Shown: one piece after another, positions 17,625-26,236 of the stretch | Position numbering within the stretch: position 1 is the stretch's first letter | How the letters are laid out: each line of letters starts with the position of its first letter | Source of the DNA: Streptomyces flavochromogenes | Lineage (GTDB): Bacteria; Actinomycetota; Actinomycetes; Streptomycetales; Streptomycetaceae | DNA: 64,000 nt | Direction: 5' to 3' | Assembly: GCF_000717595.1 (NCBI RefSeq) | Contig: NZ_JNZO01000025.1 | Location: 62,001 to 126,000 of the forward strand | Program-made: the position numbers and the translations under genes | Notes under the pieces: generated by a model | Database searches by the model: none | Told to the model about the DNA's origin: nothing | What the model saw: only the letters and a program-made list of their open reading frames with translations

Positions 17625-18452
17625 ATGAGCCCCTTTACCGGCTCCACGCCCCGCACGGCACGCTGGCACCATCTACGCCTCGACATCGACCGGGGCGTCG
17701 CCACCGTCACGCTGGCCCGCCCCGCGAAACTCAACGCCCTCACCTTCGGCGCCTACGCCGACCTGCGCGACCTCCTCGCCGAGCTCTCCCGCGAGCGGTC
17801 CGTCCGCGCGCTCGTCCTCGACGGCGAGGGCCGCGGCTTCTGCTCCGGCGGCGACGTCGACGAGATCATCGGCGCCACGCTCGCGCTCGACACCGCCCAG
17901 CTCCTCGACTTCAACCGCATGACCGGCCAGGTCGTCCGGGCCCTTCGCGAGTGCCCCTTCCCGGTCGTCGCCGCCCTCCACGGGGTCGCGGCGGGCGCCG
18001 GGGCCGTCCTCGCCCTCGCCGCCGACTTCCGGATCGCCGACCCCACGACCCGCTTCGCGTTCCTCTTCACCCGGGTCGGACTCTCCGGCGGTGACATGGG
18101 CGCGGCGTATCTGCTGCCCCGGGTCGTCGGCCTCGGCCACGCCACCCGGCTCCTCATGCTGGGCGAGCCCGTCCTGGCCCCCGAGGCCGAGCGCATCGGC
18201 CTGCTCTCCGAGCTCACGGAGGAGGGCGGGGCGGGGGAGCGGGCCGCCGAGCTCGCCCGCCGCCTGGCCGACGGCCCGGCCCTCGCCCTCGCCCAGACCA
18301 AGGCGCTGCTCACCTCGGAACTCGACATGCCGCTGGCCGCGTCGATCGAACTGGACGCGGCCACCCAGGCCCTCCTGATGAACGGCGAGGACTACGCCGA
18401 GTTCCATGCCGCCTTCACGGAGAAGCGCCCTCCGAAATGGCGGGGGTGCTGA
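17625..18452 (+). CDS. Enoyl-CoA hydratase/isomerase family protein
   Basis: 275 residues, crotonase fold. The oxyanion-hole regions are visible: GRGFCSGGDVDE (about 68-79) and HGVAAGAGAVLALAADFR (about 118-135). The usual catalytic glutamates of true hydratases are not obvious (GGDMGAAYLLPR at the second position), so the reaction may be isomerisation or another crotonase chemistry. AAGGAGG lies 9 nt before ATG 17625. It overlaps or abuts the next gene, a flavin monooxygenase/reductase fusion, which places it in breakdown of a ring-derived CoA ester. Likely controlled by the PaaX-type protein encoded at 21744-22604. Confidence 0.85.
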   Translation: MSPFTGSTPRTARWHHLRLDIDRGVATVTLARPAKLNALTFGAYADLRDLLAELSRERSVRALVLDGEGRGFCSGGDVDEIIGATLALDTAQLLDFNRMTGQVVRALRECPFPVVAALHGVAAGAGAVLALAADFRIADPTTRFAFLFTRVGLSGGDMGAAYLLPRVVGLGHATRLLMLGEPVLAPEAERIGLLSELTEEGGAGERAAELARRLADGPALALAQTKALLTSELDMPLAASIELDAATQALLMNGEDYAEFHAAFTEKRPPKWRGC

Positions 18453-18454
18453 AG

Positions 18455-21157
18455 ATGCCCACCCCCGGGCGGGACCCGGCCACCGCCCCGATCCCGGACC
18501 CCGGGCCCCGCCCCGGAGCGGACGCCACCCCCGCCCCGAACGCGAGCCGTGCTCCGGACTCCGGCCCCGCTCCCCGGTCCGATCCCGGACCGGGCCCCGG
18601 GTCCGGTCCCGTCCCGCGTCGCGGTCCGGACGTGAACCCCGGCGTGGGTGCCGGTCCCGGCTCGGGCACGGGCCGAGGCGCGGGCTCCGGGTCCGGTCCC
18701 GTCCCGCGTCGCGGTCCGGACGTGAACCCCGGCGCGGGCGCGGGTCCCGGCCCGAAGCCGGGGTCGGACACGGGCTCCGGGCCGGACCTCGTGTCCGACC
18801 CCGACTTCGACGCGAACCCCAGCGCGGGCTCCGGGCCGGACGCCGGGGCCGGCCCCGGCTCAGGTGCGGGCCCGGCCCAGGGCCACGCCTCCCTCCCGGC
18901 CCTCCGGCCCGCCCTCTCCCGTATCGCCGTCGTCGGTGGCGGACCCGGCGGCCTCTACGCCGCCGCGCTCCTCAAGCGGCTCGACCCCGCCCGTGAGGTC
19001 ACCGTCTGGGAGCGGAACGCCCCCTCCGACACCTTCGGCTTCGGCGTCGTCCTCTCCGACGAGACGCTCGGCGGCATCCGGGAGGCCGACCCCGTCGTCT
19101 ACGAGGCACTCGCACGCGACCTCGTTCGCTGGGACGACATCGACGTCGTACACCGGGGTCACCGCACCACCTCCACCGGCCACGGCTTCGCCGCCCTCGG
19201 CCGTCGTCGGCTCCTGGAGATCCTGCACGCCCGCTGCACCGACCTCGGCGTACGGCTCCGTTTCCGCACCGAGGCTCCGCCCGCCGACGTCCTCGCCGCC
19301 GGGCATGACCTGGTCGTCGCCGCCGACGGACTCCACAGCCGCACCCGCGAGGCCCACGCCGCCGACTTCCGCCCCCGGATCACCCCCCACCGCTGCCGCT
19401 ACATCTGGCTCGCCGCGGACTTCGCCTTCGACGCCTTCCGCTTCGAGATCGCCGAGACCGAGTACGGCGTGATGCAACTGCACGCCTACCCCTACGAGGC
19501 CGGCGCCTCCACCGTCATCGTCGAGATGCGTGAGGAGGTCTGGCGGGCCGCCGGGTTCGACGAACTCGACGAGGCCGAGTCCATCGCCCGCTGCGCGAAG
19601 ATCTTCGCCGAGGCGCTCGGCGGCCGGGAGCTGCGCTCCCACCGCTCCGCCTGGACCGCCTTCCGTACCGTCGTCAACCAGCGCTGGTCCTACGGCAACA
19701 CCGTGCTCATCGGCGACGCCGCCCACACCGCGCACTTCTCCATCGGCTCCGGCACCAAACTGGCCGTCGAGGACGCCCTGGCCCTGGCCCACAGTCTCCG
19801 CGACCACCCCACCCCCGCCGAGGCCCTCGCCGCCTACGAGGCCGAGCGCCGGCCCGTCGTCGAGTCCACCCAGCGCGCGGCCGCCGCCAGCCTCCAGTGG
19901 TTCGAGGAGCTGGCGGACCACGTCGACCGGCCGCCCCGCCGTTTCACCTTCGACCTGCTCACCCGCAGCCGCCGCGTCACCCACGCCAACCTGCGGCTCC
20001 GCGACCCGGCCTTCACCGCCACCGTCGAACGCGACTTCGGCTGCCCGCCCGGCACCCCGCCGATGTTCACGCCCTTCCGGCTCCGCGGACTGACCCTGCG
20101 CAACCGGATCGTCGTCTCCCCGATGGACATGTACGTCGCCGAGGACGGCGTCCCCGGCGACTTCCACCTCGTCCACCTGGGCTCCAGGGCCCTCGGCGGC
20201 CCCGGACTCGTCATGACCGAGATGGTCTGCGTGAGCCCGGAGGGCCGGATCACCCCCGGCTGCACCGGACTGTGGACCGACGAACAGGCCGCCGCCTGGA
20301 GCCGGATCACGGAGTTCGTCCACGGCCGGGCACCCGGCACAGCGATCGGTGTCCAGCTCGGCCACTCCGGCCGCAAGGGCTCCACCCGGCGCATGTGGGA
20401 GGGCATCGACCAGCCCTTGCCCGAGGGCAACTGGCCGCTCGTCGCCGCCTCGCCCCTCCCGTACCGGCCCGGTGTCAACCAGACCCCGCGCGCCCTCGAC
20501 CGCGCCGGACTCACCGCCGTACGCGAGGAGTTCACGGCCGCCGCCCGCCGGGCCGCACACGCCGGCTTCGACCTCCTCGAACTGCACTGCGCCCACGGCT
20601 ACCTGCTCTCCGGCTTCCTCTCCCCGCTCACCAACCGCCGCACCGACGGCTACGGCGGCGATCTGGACGCCCGGCTCCGCTTCCCGCTCGAAGTCTTCGA
20701 CGCCGTACGGGAGGTGTGGCCCGAGGACCGCCCCATGACCGTCCGCATCTCGGCCACGGACTGGGCCGAGGGCGGGACGACCGGCGAGGACGCGGTCGCG
20801 ATCGCCCGCGCCTTCGCGGAGCACGGCGCCGACGCGATCGACGTCTCCACCGGCCAGGTCGTCCCCGACGAGACGCCCGCCTACGGCCGCTCGTACCAGA
20901 CCCCGTACGCCGACCGGATCCGCAACGCGACCGGCGTCCCCGTGATCGCGGTCGGCGCGATCTCCTCCTGGGACGACGTCAACTCCCTGCTCCTGGCCGG
21001 CCGCGCCGACCTGTGCGCCCTCGCCCGCCCGCACCTCTACGACCCGAACTGGACCCTGCACGCCGCCGCCGAGCAGGACTACGAGGGCCCGGCGGCCCCC
21101 TGGCCGGCCCCGTACCGCGCGGGCAACCGCCCGCCCCCGACCGGCCGTCGGGGCTGA
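18455..21157 (+). CDS. Flavin monooxygenase / old yellow enzyme fusion (anthraniloyl-CoA or salicylyl-CoA hydroxylase/reductase)
   Basis: 900 residues from ATG 18455 (an in-frame ATG 18 nt upstream lacks a ribosome site). After an odd 150-residue Gly/Pro-rich N-terminal extension comes an FAD monooxygenase: VVGGGPGGLYAAALL (about 156), then GDAAHTAHFSIGSGTKLAVEDA (about 419; FAD ribose/phosphate site). From about 535 onward is an FMN old-yellow-enzyme domain with HSGRKGS and the GYLLSGFLSPLTN...RTDGYGG stretch. This fusion is the hallmark of 2-aminobenzoyl-CoA monooxygenase/reductase of Azoarcus evansii, and is annotated in Streptomyces as salicylyl-CoA 5-hydroxylase/oxidoreductase. It should hydroxylate and then reduce a CoA-bound aromatic ring. 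Ligase, dehydrogenase and regulator are nearby. Confidence 0.85.
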   Translation: MPTPGRDPATAPIPDPGPRPGADATPAPNASRAPDSGPAPRSDPGPGPGSGPVPRRGPDVNPGVGAGPGSGTGRGAGSGSGPVPRRGPDVNPGAGAGPGPKPGSDTGSGPDLVSDPDFDANPSAGSGPDAGAGPGSGAGPAQGHASLPALRPALSRIAVVGGGPGGLYAAALLKRLDPAREVTVWERNAPSDTFGFGVVLSDETLGGIREADPVVYEALARDLVRWDDIDVVHRGHRTTSTGHGFAALGRRRLLEILHARCTDLGVRLRFRTEAPPADVLAAGHDLVVAADGLHSRTREAHAADFRPRITPHRCRYIWLAADFAFDAFRFEIAETEYGVMQLHAYPYEAGASTVIVEMREEVWRAAGFDELDEAESIARCAKIFAEALGGRELRSHRSAWTAFRTVVNQRWSYGNTVLIGDAAHTAHFSIGSGTKLAVEDALALAHSLRDHPTPAEALAAYEAERRPVVESTQRAAAASLQWFEELADHVDRPPRRFTFDLLTRSRRVTHANLRLRDPAFTATVERDFGCPPGTPPMFTPFRLRGLTLRNRIVVSPMDMYVAEDGVPGDFHLVHLGSRALGGPGLVMTEMVCVSPEGRITPGCTGLWTDEQAAAWSRITEFVHGRAPGTAIGVQLGHSGRKGSTRRMWEGIDQPLPEGNWPLVAASPLPYRPGVNQTPRALDRAGLTAVREEFTAAARRAAHAGFDLLELHCAHGYLLSGFLSPLTNRRTDGYGGDLDARLRFPLEVFDAVREVWPEDRPMTVRISATDWAEGGTTGEDAVAIARAFAEHGADAIDVSTGQVVPDETPAYGRSYQTPYADRIRNATGVPVIAVGAISSWDDVNSLLLAGRADLCALARPHLYDPNWTLHAAAEQDYEGPAAPWPAPYRAGNRPPPTGRRG
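18591..18770 (+). repeat. 90-bp tandem repeat inside the monooxygenase N-terminal extension
   Basis: Two copies with a 90-bp period (about 18591-18680 and 18681-18770). The core GTCCGGTCCCGTCCCGCGTC recurs exactly at 18601 and 18691. It encodes a Gly/Pro-rich stretch containing G-P-V-P-R-R-G-P-D-V-N-P-G twice, so the repeat keeps frame. Confidence 0.8.
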
Positions 21158-21246
21158 GGACCGCTCCGAGGCCCGTGGACGCCCGCGTATGCGGGGGCGA
21201 CGCACGAGCATGGTCCGCGCGGCGCCCCCTGCTCTTGAATGAGGAC

Positions 21247-21735
21247 ATGACAGAGCAGCGGGGTGGGAAGGGTGCCGGGGCGGTCCTCGGCGCGGCGACG
21301 GTGGCGACCGGACTGATCGCGGGGGTGTGGTTCGCGTACGTGTGCTCGGTGATGCCGGCACTGGCGCGCAGTGACGACCGGGTCTACGTCGAGGTGATGC
21401 GGAACATCAACGAGGTGATCCAGAACCCGGTGTTCTTCACCCCGTTCTTCGGGGCGACGATCCTCGCCGCCGTGGCCGCCTGGCAGCACCGCGCCACCCG
21501 GGCCCGGATCTGGACGCTCGCCGCGCTCGTCCTCTCCGTGGCGGTCTTCCTGGTCACCTCGGCGGCGAACGTGCCCCTCAACGACGCGCTCGCCGCGGAC
21601 CGGGACCCCACGACCGCCCGGGAGGCCTTCGAGGCGCCCTGGGTGGCGTGGAACCTGGTCCGCGCGATCCTGACCACGGTGGGCTTCGCCTGCCTGCTCC
21701 GTGCCCTGGCCGTACGGTCCCGGCCCCGGGACTAG
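21247..21735 (+). CDS. DUF1772-like small membrane protein
   Basis: 162 residues with four predicted membrane helices (about 10-30, 55-75, 85-108, 135-155). PVFFTPFFGATILAA and NVPLNDALAA are typical of DUF1772 (anthrone-oxygenase-like) membrane proteins, whose role is mostly unknown. ATG 21247 follows a GAGG. It lies 89 nt after the monooxygenase fusion gene and ends 8 nt from the convergent PaaX-type gene. It could belong to the aromatic-CoA unit, but nothing in the sequence shows that. Confidence 0.75.
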   Translation: MTEQRGGKGAGAVLGAATVATGLIAGVWFAYVCSVMPALARSDDRVYVEVMRNINEVIQNPVFFTPFFGATILAAVAAWQHRATRARIWTLAALVLSVAVFLVTSAANVPLNDALAADRDPTTAREAFEAPWVAWNLVRAILTTVGFACLLRALAVRSRPRD

Positions 21736-21743
21736 TTCCCGGA

Positions 21744-22604
21744 TCAGGCCCCGGGACTGGTCGCCCCCGATCCGGACACGTAAGGGCGGACGAACTCCGC
21801 GCCACGGTCCCTCAGCAGCTCGTGCAGGGCCGCGAAGACCTCCGCCGAGCGCCGGCCCGGCCAGTCGTCGGGCAGCAGCTCGGCCGGGAGGACCGGGTCC
21901 GCGTACGGCAGGCGGCGCCAGGAGTCCAGGGCGAGCAGATAGTCCCGGTAGGCCTCCTCGGCGCCCTGCGGGGCGTCCGCGTCCGCCCCGGCCCTCCGCC
22001 AGGCCCGCAGCACCGGTTCGTGGGCCGCGAGGAACTCCTCGTGGAGCCGGGCGATGGCCGGCAGGTCCCACCAGCGGGCCACCGCCGCGGCCGTCGCCGC
22101 GTACCCCAGGTGGTCGCCCCGGAAGAGGTCCACGTACGGGGAGAGCTCCAGGCGCTCCAGGGCGTTCCGGGTCTCCTCGTGCAGCCGTGCGGGTGCGATC
22201 CAGACGCCGGGCGCCGCCGTGCCGAAGCCCAGGCGGGCGAGCCGCGAGCGCAGCAGGTGCCGCTTGTGCCGCTCGGCCTCGGGCACCGAGAAGACGGCCA
22301 GGACCCAGCCCTCGGAGAGCTTGGGTTCGGTACGGGCGTAGATCCGGCGGTCTCCGTCGTCCAGGAGCCTGCGGGCGTCGTCCGAGAGGGCGTATCCGGC
22401 GGCCCCGTCGGCCGTCCGGCCCGGCAGCAGCAGTCCGCGCCGCTTCAGCCGCGACACCGAGGAACGCACCGAGGGCGCGTCCACCCCGAGGACCGCCAGC
22501 AGCCGGATGAGCGCGGCCACCGGCATCGGCGACCCGTCGGGCGTACGGCCGTACGCGCCGTAGAAGGAGACGATCAGGGATCGGGGGGTGTGCTGCTCGG
22601 CCAC
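21744..22604 (-). CDS. PaaX-family transcriptional regulator
   Basis: 286 residues. The N-terminal PaaX winged-helix domain is seen in LIVSFYGAYGR...ALIRLLAVLGVDAPSVRSSVSRLKRRGLL (about 8-60), and the PaaX C-terminal domain follows with PKLSEGWVLAVFSVPE. PaaX proteins bind aromatic-CoA thioesters such as phenylacetyl-CoA and release DNA. It sits inside an aromatic-CoA catabolic cluster, so the ligand is probably the CoA ester made by the ligase encoded just upstream on the same strand. The GTG start has no Shine-Dalgarno, but TAAAGT lies exactly 6 nt upstream, so the mRNA is probably leaderless. Confidence 0.9.
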   Translation of the reverse strand: MAEQHTPRSLIVSFYGAYGRTPDGSPMPVAALIRLLAVLGVDAPSVRSSVSRLKRRGLLLPGRTADGAAGYALSDDARRLLDDGDRRIYARTEPKLSEGWVLAVFSVPEAERHKRHLLRSRLARLGFGTAAPGVWIAPARLHEETRNALERLELSPYVDLFRGDHLGYAATAAAVARWWDLPAIARLHEEFLAAHEPVLRAWRRAGADADAPQGAEEAYRDYLLALDSWRRLPYADPVLPAELLPDDWPGRRSAEVFAALHELLRDRGAEFVRPYVSGSGATSPGA

Positions 22605-22616
22605 GTGATCACTTTA
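22605..22616 (-). promoter_or_regulatory. Leaderless promoter of the PaaX-type gene with palindrome
   Basis: On the minus strand TAAAGT (22616-22611) is followed by 6 nt and the GTG start codon, the spacing of a -10 box to a leaderless transcript. The 6 nt and the last two bases of the box form GTGATCAC (22605-22612), a perfect 8-bp palindrome that could allow self-regulation. Confidence 0.5.
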
Positions 22617-22729
22617 GAGGGTGCTTCGCCGGTCGGGCCGGGCCGGGCGGGGCCGGTCGGGGGAGCCGGGCCGGGGAGTCGGGGAGGGCGGCCGGGGCCG
22701 GCCGGCCCTCATCGGCCCCGGGCCGGCCG

Positions 22730-24352
22730 TCATGCCGGGTCGCGCAGCCGGAAGCGCTGGAGCTTTCCCGTGGGGGTGCGCGGCAGCGCGTCCAGGAAGA
22801 CGATCTCGCGGGGCGACTTGTACGGGGCGAGCCGGGCGCGGACGAAGGCCCGCAGCGCGGCGGCGGTGCCCGCGTCCCGCGGCACCCCGTCCCGTACCAC
22901 CGTGTAGGCGACGACGATCTGCCCGCGCAGTTCGTCGGGGCGGCCCACGACCGCCGTCTCCACCACGTCGGGGTGGTCCAGGAGCACCTCCTCGACCTGG
23001 GGTCCGGCGATGTTGTACCCGGCCGAGATGATCATGTCGTCGGCGCGTGAGACGTAGCGGAAGTAGCCGTCGGGCTCGCGGACGTACGTATCACCCGTGA
23101 CGTTCCAGCCCTCCCGTACGTACTCCGACTGGCGGGGATCGGCCAGATAGCGGCAGCCGACCGGGCCGCGCACCGCCAGCAGGCCCTCCTCGCCGTCCGG
23201 GACGTCCTCGCCCTCGTGGTCGACGATCCTGGCCTGCCAGCCGGGGACGGGGCGGCCCGTGGTGCCGGGGCGGATGTCACCGTCGGCGGCGGATATGAAG
23301 ATGTGCAGGAGTTCGGTGGCGCCGATGCCGTTGATCATGCGCAGGCCGGTGCGCGCGTACCAGGCCTTCCAGGTGGCCTCCGGCAGGTTCTCCCCGGCCG
23401 AGACGCAGCGCCGCAGGGAGCTCAGATCGGGGGCCGTGCCCTGGACGAGTTCGTCCAGCATGACCCGGTAGGCCGTCGGGGCGGTGAAGAGCACGGAGAC
23501 CCGGTGCCGCTCGATCGCGGCGAGCAGCTGCTTTGGCCCGGCCTGTTCGAGGAGGACCGCGCTCGCCCCGGCCCGCAGGGGGAAGACGACGAGCCCGCCG
23601 AGGCCGAACGTGAAGGCGAGCGGCGGCGAACCGGCGAAGACGTCGTCGGGCAGCGGGCGCAGGACGTGCGCGGAGAAGGTGTCGGCGACGGCCAGGACGT
23701 CCCGGTGGAAGTGGACACAGCCCTTGGGCTGCCCGGTCGTGCCGGAGGTGAAGGCGATCAGGGCGACGTCGTCGGCGGCCGTCTGCACGGCCGTGTACGG
23801 GCCGGGGCGGCGGGCCGTGAGGGCGAGCAGGTCGTCCGGGCCCTCGCCGCCGAAGGGGGTGACGCGGAGCCCCGGGATCCGGGCGGCGAGGAGCTCGTCG
23901 AGGGTGTGGACGTCGCAGAGGGCGTGGGTGCAGCGGGCCGCGTCGGCCATCGTGGCCAGCTCGGGGGCGCGCTGCTGGGCGAGGACGGTGACGGCGACCG
24001 CGCCGGCCTTCATCACGGCCAGCCAGCAGGCGGCGAGCCAGGGGGTGGTGGGGCCGCGCAGGAGGACCCGGTTGCCGGGCCGGACCCGCAGGTCGGAGGT
24101 GAGGACATGGGCTATGCGGTCGACCCGGTCCTGGAGCTCTCCGTAGGTCAGGACGCCGCCGTCGCCGTCGTGGAAGGCGGGCCGGTCGGCGCCGAATCGT
24201 TCCGCCGTGCGGTCGAGGAGCTCGGCGCCGCAGTTGAGCCGGTCGGGGTACGCCAGCTCGGGGAGGTCGAAGAGGAGACGCGGCCACCGGTCCGGCGGAG
24301 GCAGCCGGTCACGGGCGAAGGTGTCGAGGTGGGCCGAGGGTGTCAGCTCCAT
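22730..24352 (-). CDS. Aryl-CoA ligase (2-aminobenzoate/benzoate-CoA ligase type)
   Basis: 540 residues, ANL superfamily. It activates a carboxylic acid with ATP and CoA. Motifs: AFTSGTTGQPKGCVHFHRD (phosphate loop, about 182-200), GIGATELLHIF (A5, about 314), TGDTYVREPDGYF (A7, about 412) and the C-terminal RTPTGKLQRF with the catalytic lysine. GIGATELLHIFIS is typical of benzoate- and 2-aminobenzoate-CoA ligases. The start at 24352 follows AGGGGGA; a longer frame upstream lacks a ribosome site and would cross the promoter. Divergent from the acyl-CoA dehydrogenase. Likely substrate: anthranilate or salicylate, judged by the flavoenzyme in the same cluster. Confidence 0.88.
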   Translation of the reverse strand: MELTPSAHLDTFARDRLPPPDRWPRLLFDLPELAYPDRLNCGAELLDRTAERFGADRPAFHDGDGGVLTYGELQDRVDRIAHVLTSDLRVRPGNRVLLRGPTTPWLAACWLAVMKAGAVAVTVLAQQRAPELATMADAARCTHALCDVHTLDELLAARIPGLRVTPFGGEGPDDLLALTARRPGPYTAVQTAADDVALIAFTSGTTGQPKGCVHFHRDVLAVADTFSAHVLRPLPDDVFAGSPPLAFTFGLGGLVVFPLRAGASAVLLEQAGPKQLLAAIERHRVSVLFTAPTAYRVMLDELVQGTAPDLSSLRRCVSAGENLPEATWKAWYARTGLRMINGIGATELLHIFISAADGDIRPGTTGRPVPGWQARIVDHEGEDVPDGEEGLLAVRGPVGCRYLADPRQSEYVREGWNVTGDTYVREPDGYFRYVSRADDMIISAGYNIAGPQVEEVLLDHPDVVETAVVGRPDELRGQIVVAYTVVRDGVPRDAGTAAALRAFVRARLAPYKSPREIVFLDALPRTPTGKLQRFRLRDPA

Positions 24353-24405
24353 GAGTCCGTCCCCCTGTCGTGGTGGGGTCGCCCGTCGCTCCACGAGCGT
24401 ATCGT

Positions 24406-24424
24406 GTTGGTGACGGCAGTCAAC
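24406..24424 (-). promoter_or_regulatory. Candidate PaaX-type operator in divergent promoter region
   Basis: GTTGGTGACGGCAGTCAAC contains the palindrome TGACGGCAGTCA (24411-24422), which differs at only two positions from TGACGACGGTCA before the enoyl-CoA hydratase gene. On the minus strand TTGACT overlaps it as a possible -35 box for the ligase gene, with GATACG downstream. It is well placed to control both the ligase and, on the other side, the dehydrogenase. Confidence 0.45.
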
Positions 24425-24574
24425 GGTTCGCGACAAGGGTGCTTGCGAGCGCCCTGACGAAGGCACCGGACGGCGCGCGGACGCCGTACGGCGCAGGGAC
24501 GCACGTACCGGGCGGTACAGGCACGCCGCCCGGTGCGGGGACGAAGACGCCCGAGGGCGTCAGAGAGGGCCCAC

Positions 24575-25729
24575 ATGCCCGCATTCTCGCTCGATCCGGC
24601 ACAGACCACCTGGTGTGCGGAGCTCCGCACCCTCGCCGCCGACCATCTGAAGCCCCTCGCCGACAAGGGTGAGCCGGGCCGGGTCAACCGGCCCCTGGTG
24701 GCCGCCCTCGGCGAGCTGGGCCTCCTCGCCCGGCTCTTCGACGCGGGCGCCCTCGAACTCTGCCTCCTGCGCGAATCCCTCGCCCGGACCTGCACCGAGG
24801 CCGAGACCGCCCTCGCCCTCCAGGGCCTCGGCACCCACCCCGTCGCCGCCTTCGGCACCCCCGCACAGCGCGCCCGCTGGCTCCCCGAGGCCGCCGCGGG
24901 ACGCGCCGTCGCCGCCTTCGCGCTCTCCGAGCCGGGCGCCGGCTCCGACGCCGCCGCGCTGGCCCTGGAGGCCCGCCCCGACGGAGCCGGCGGCTGGCGC
25001 CTGCACGGCGAGAAGCGCTGGATCTCCAACGCCCCCGAGGCCGATTTCGCCACCGTCTTCGCCCGCACCACCCCGGACGCCGGAGCCCGCGGGGTCACCG
25101 CCTTCCTCGTCCCCGCCGGCCGGCCCGGACTCGGGGGCGAGGCCCTCGACATGCTCGCCCCGCACGCCCTCGGCACCCTCACCTTCGACGGCGTCCCCGT
25201 CGGCCCCGACGACCTGCTCGGCGAACCCGACCGGGGCTTCCGCGTCGCCATGAACACCCTGAACCTCTTCCGGCCCAGCGTCGGGGCCTTCGCCGTCGGC
25301 ATGGCCCAGGCCGCCCTGGACGCGACCCTCGCCCACACCGCCGACCGCCCCGCCTTCGGCGGACACCTCGCCGACCTCCAGTCCGTCGCGCACCGGATCG
25401 CCGAGATGGCCACCCGTACCGAGGCCGCCCGCCTCCTCGTCTACGCGGCGGCCGCCGCGTACGACGACGGCGATCCTGACGTGCCCCGGCGCTCCGCCAT
25501 GGCGAAGCTCCTCGCCACCGAGACCGCCCAGTACGTCGTCGACTCCGCCGTCCAACTCCACGGCGCCCGCGCCCTCCAGCGCGGCCACCTCCTCGAACAC
25601 CTCTACCGCGAGGTCAGGGCACCCCGTATCTACGAAGGGGCGACCGAGGTCCAGCGCACGATCATCGCCAAGGAGCTGTACGCGACCCATCGACGGTCCC
25701 ACCCCCGCCAGGAGGAGCCGACCCCATGA
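24575..25729 (+). CDS. Acyl-CoA dehydrogenase
   Basis: 384 residues, FAD-dependent. Signatures include AFALSEPGAGSDAAAL (about 115-130), KRWISNA (about 149) and the catalytic-base region YEGATEVQRTIIAKEL near the C-terminus. ATG 24575 follows AGAGAGGG. Its stop overlaps the RidA-like gene by 4 nt. In this cluster it would oxidise a ring-derived or ring-opened CoA ester made after hydroxylation and reduction by the fusion flavoenzyme. The substrate cannot be told from sequence. Confidence 0.9.
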   Translation: MPAFSLDPAQTTWCAELRTLAADHLKPLADKGEPGRVNRPLVAALGELGLLARLFDAGALELCLLRESLARTCTEAETALALQGLGTHPVAAFGTPAQRARWLPEAAAGRAVAAFALSEPGAGSDAAALALEARPDGAGGWRLHGEKRWISNAPEADFATVFARTTPDAGARGVTAFLVPAGRPGLGGEALDMLAPHALGTLTFDGVPVGPDDLLGEPDRGFRVAMNTLNLFRPSVGAFAVGMAQAALDATLAHTADRPAFGGHLADLQSVAHRIAEMATRTEAARLLVYAAAAAYDDGDPDVPRRSAMAKLLATETAQYVVDSAVQLHGARALQRGHLLEHLYREVRAPRIYEGATEVQRTIIAKELYATHRRSHPRQEEPTP

Positions 25730-26139
25730 GCCTGCACCGGCACAACCCCGCCGAACTCGCCCCGCCCACCGGCTTCTCCCACGCCGTCACCGCCACCGGC
25801 ACCCGGCTCGTCTTCCTCGCCGGACAGACCGCCCTCGACAGCGAGGGCGCCGTCGTCGGGGACACCCTGGCCGAGCAGTTCACCACCGCGCTCGCCAACC
25901 TGCTCACCGCCCTGCGGCACGCCGGCGGCACTCCGGCCGACCTCGCCCGCGTCACCGTCTACACCACGGACGTCGACGACTACCGCACCCACGCAGCCGA
26001 ACTCGGCCGGATCTGGCGGCGTTTGGCGGGCCGCGACTATCCGGCCATGGCCGTGATCGGAGTCGTACGCCTCTGGGACGAGCAGGCACACGTGGAGCTG
26101 GACGGCTTCGCGGTCCTGGACGAACCCTCTCCCCATTGA
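25726..26139 (+). CDS. RidA/YjgF-family protein
   Basis: 137 residues, overlapping the dehydrogenase stop (ATGA). Family features are FLAGQTALDSEGAVVG and the C-terminal HVELDGFAV. RidA enzymes hydrolyse reactive enamines and imines using an arginine in a PAR motif; here the aligned position reads YPAMAVIGV, so the arginine is replaced by methionine. It therefore belongs to a divergent subgroup and may not be a standard deaminase. The context, next to a flavoenzyme that in Azoarcus makes an amino-enone CoA product, still hints at handling of an enamine intermediate; that is inference. Confidence 0.85.
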   Translation: MSLHRHNPAELAPPTGFSHAVTATGTRLVFLAGQTALDSEGAVVGDTLAEQFTTALANLLTALRHAGGTPADLARVTVYTTDVDDYRTHAAELGRIWRRLAGRDYPAMAVIGVVRLWDEQAHVELDGFAVLDEPSPH

Positions 26140-26236
26140 TCAACTGGTCACCCGCGGGGGCCGGGCTTAATGTCGAAAGGTGGACTGACCGGCCCACGGA
26201 CCCGTCAGGTGAGGGCGCGATGCGCCATGAACTGCC

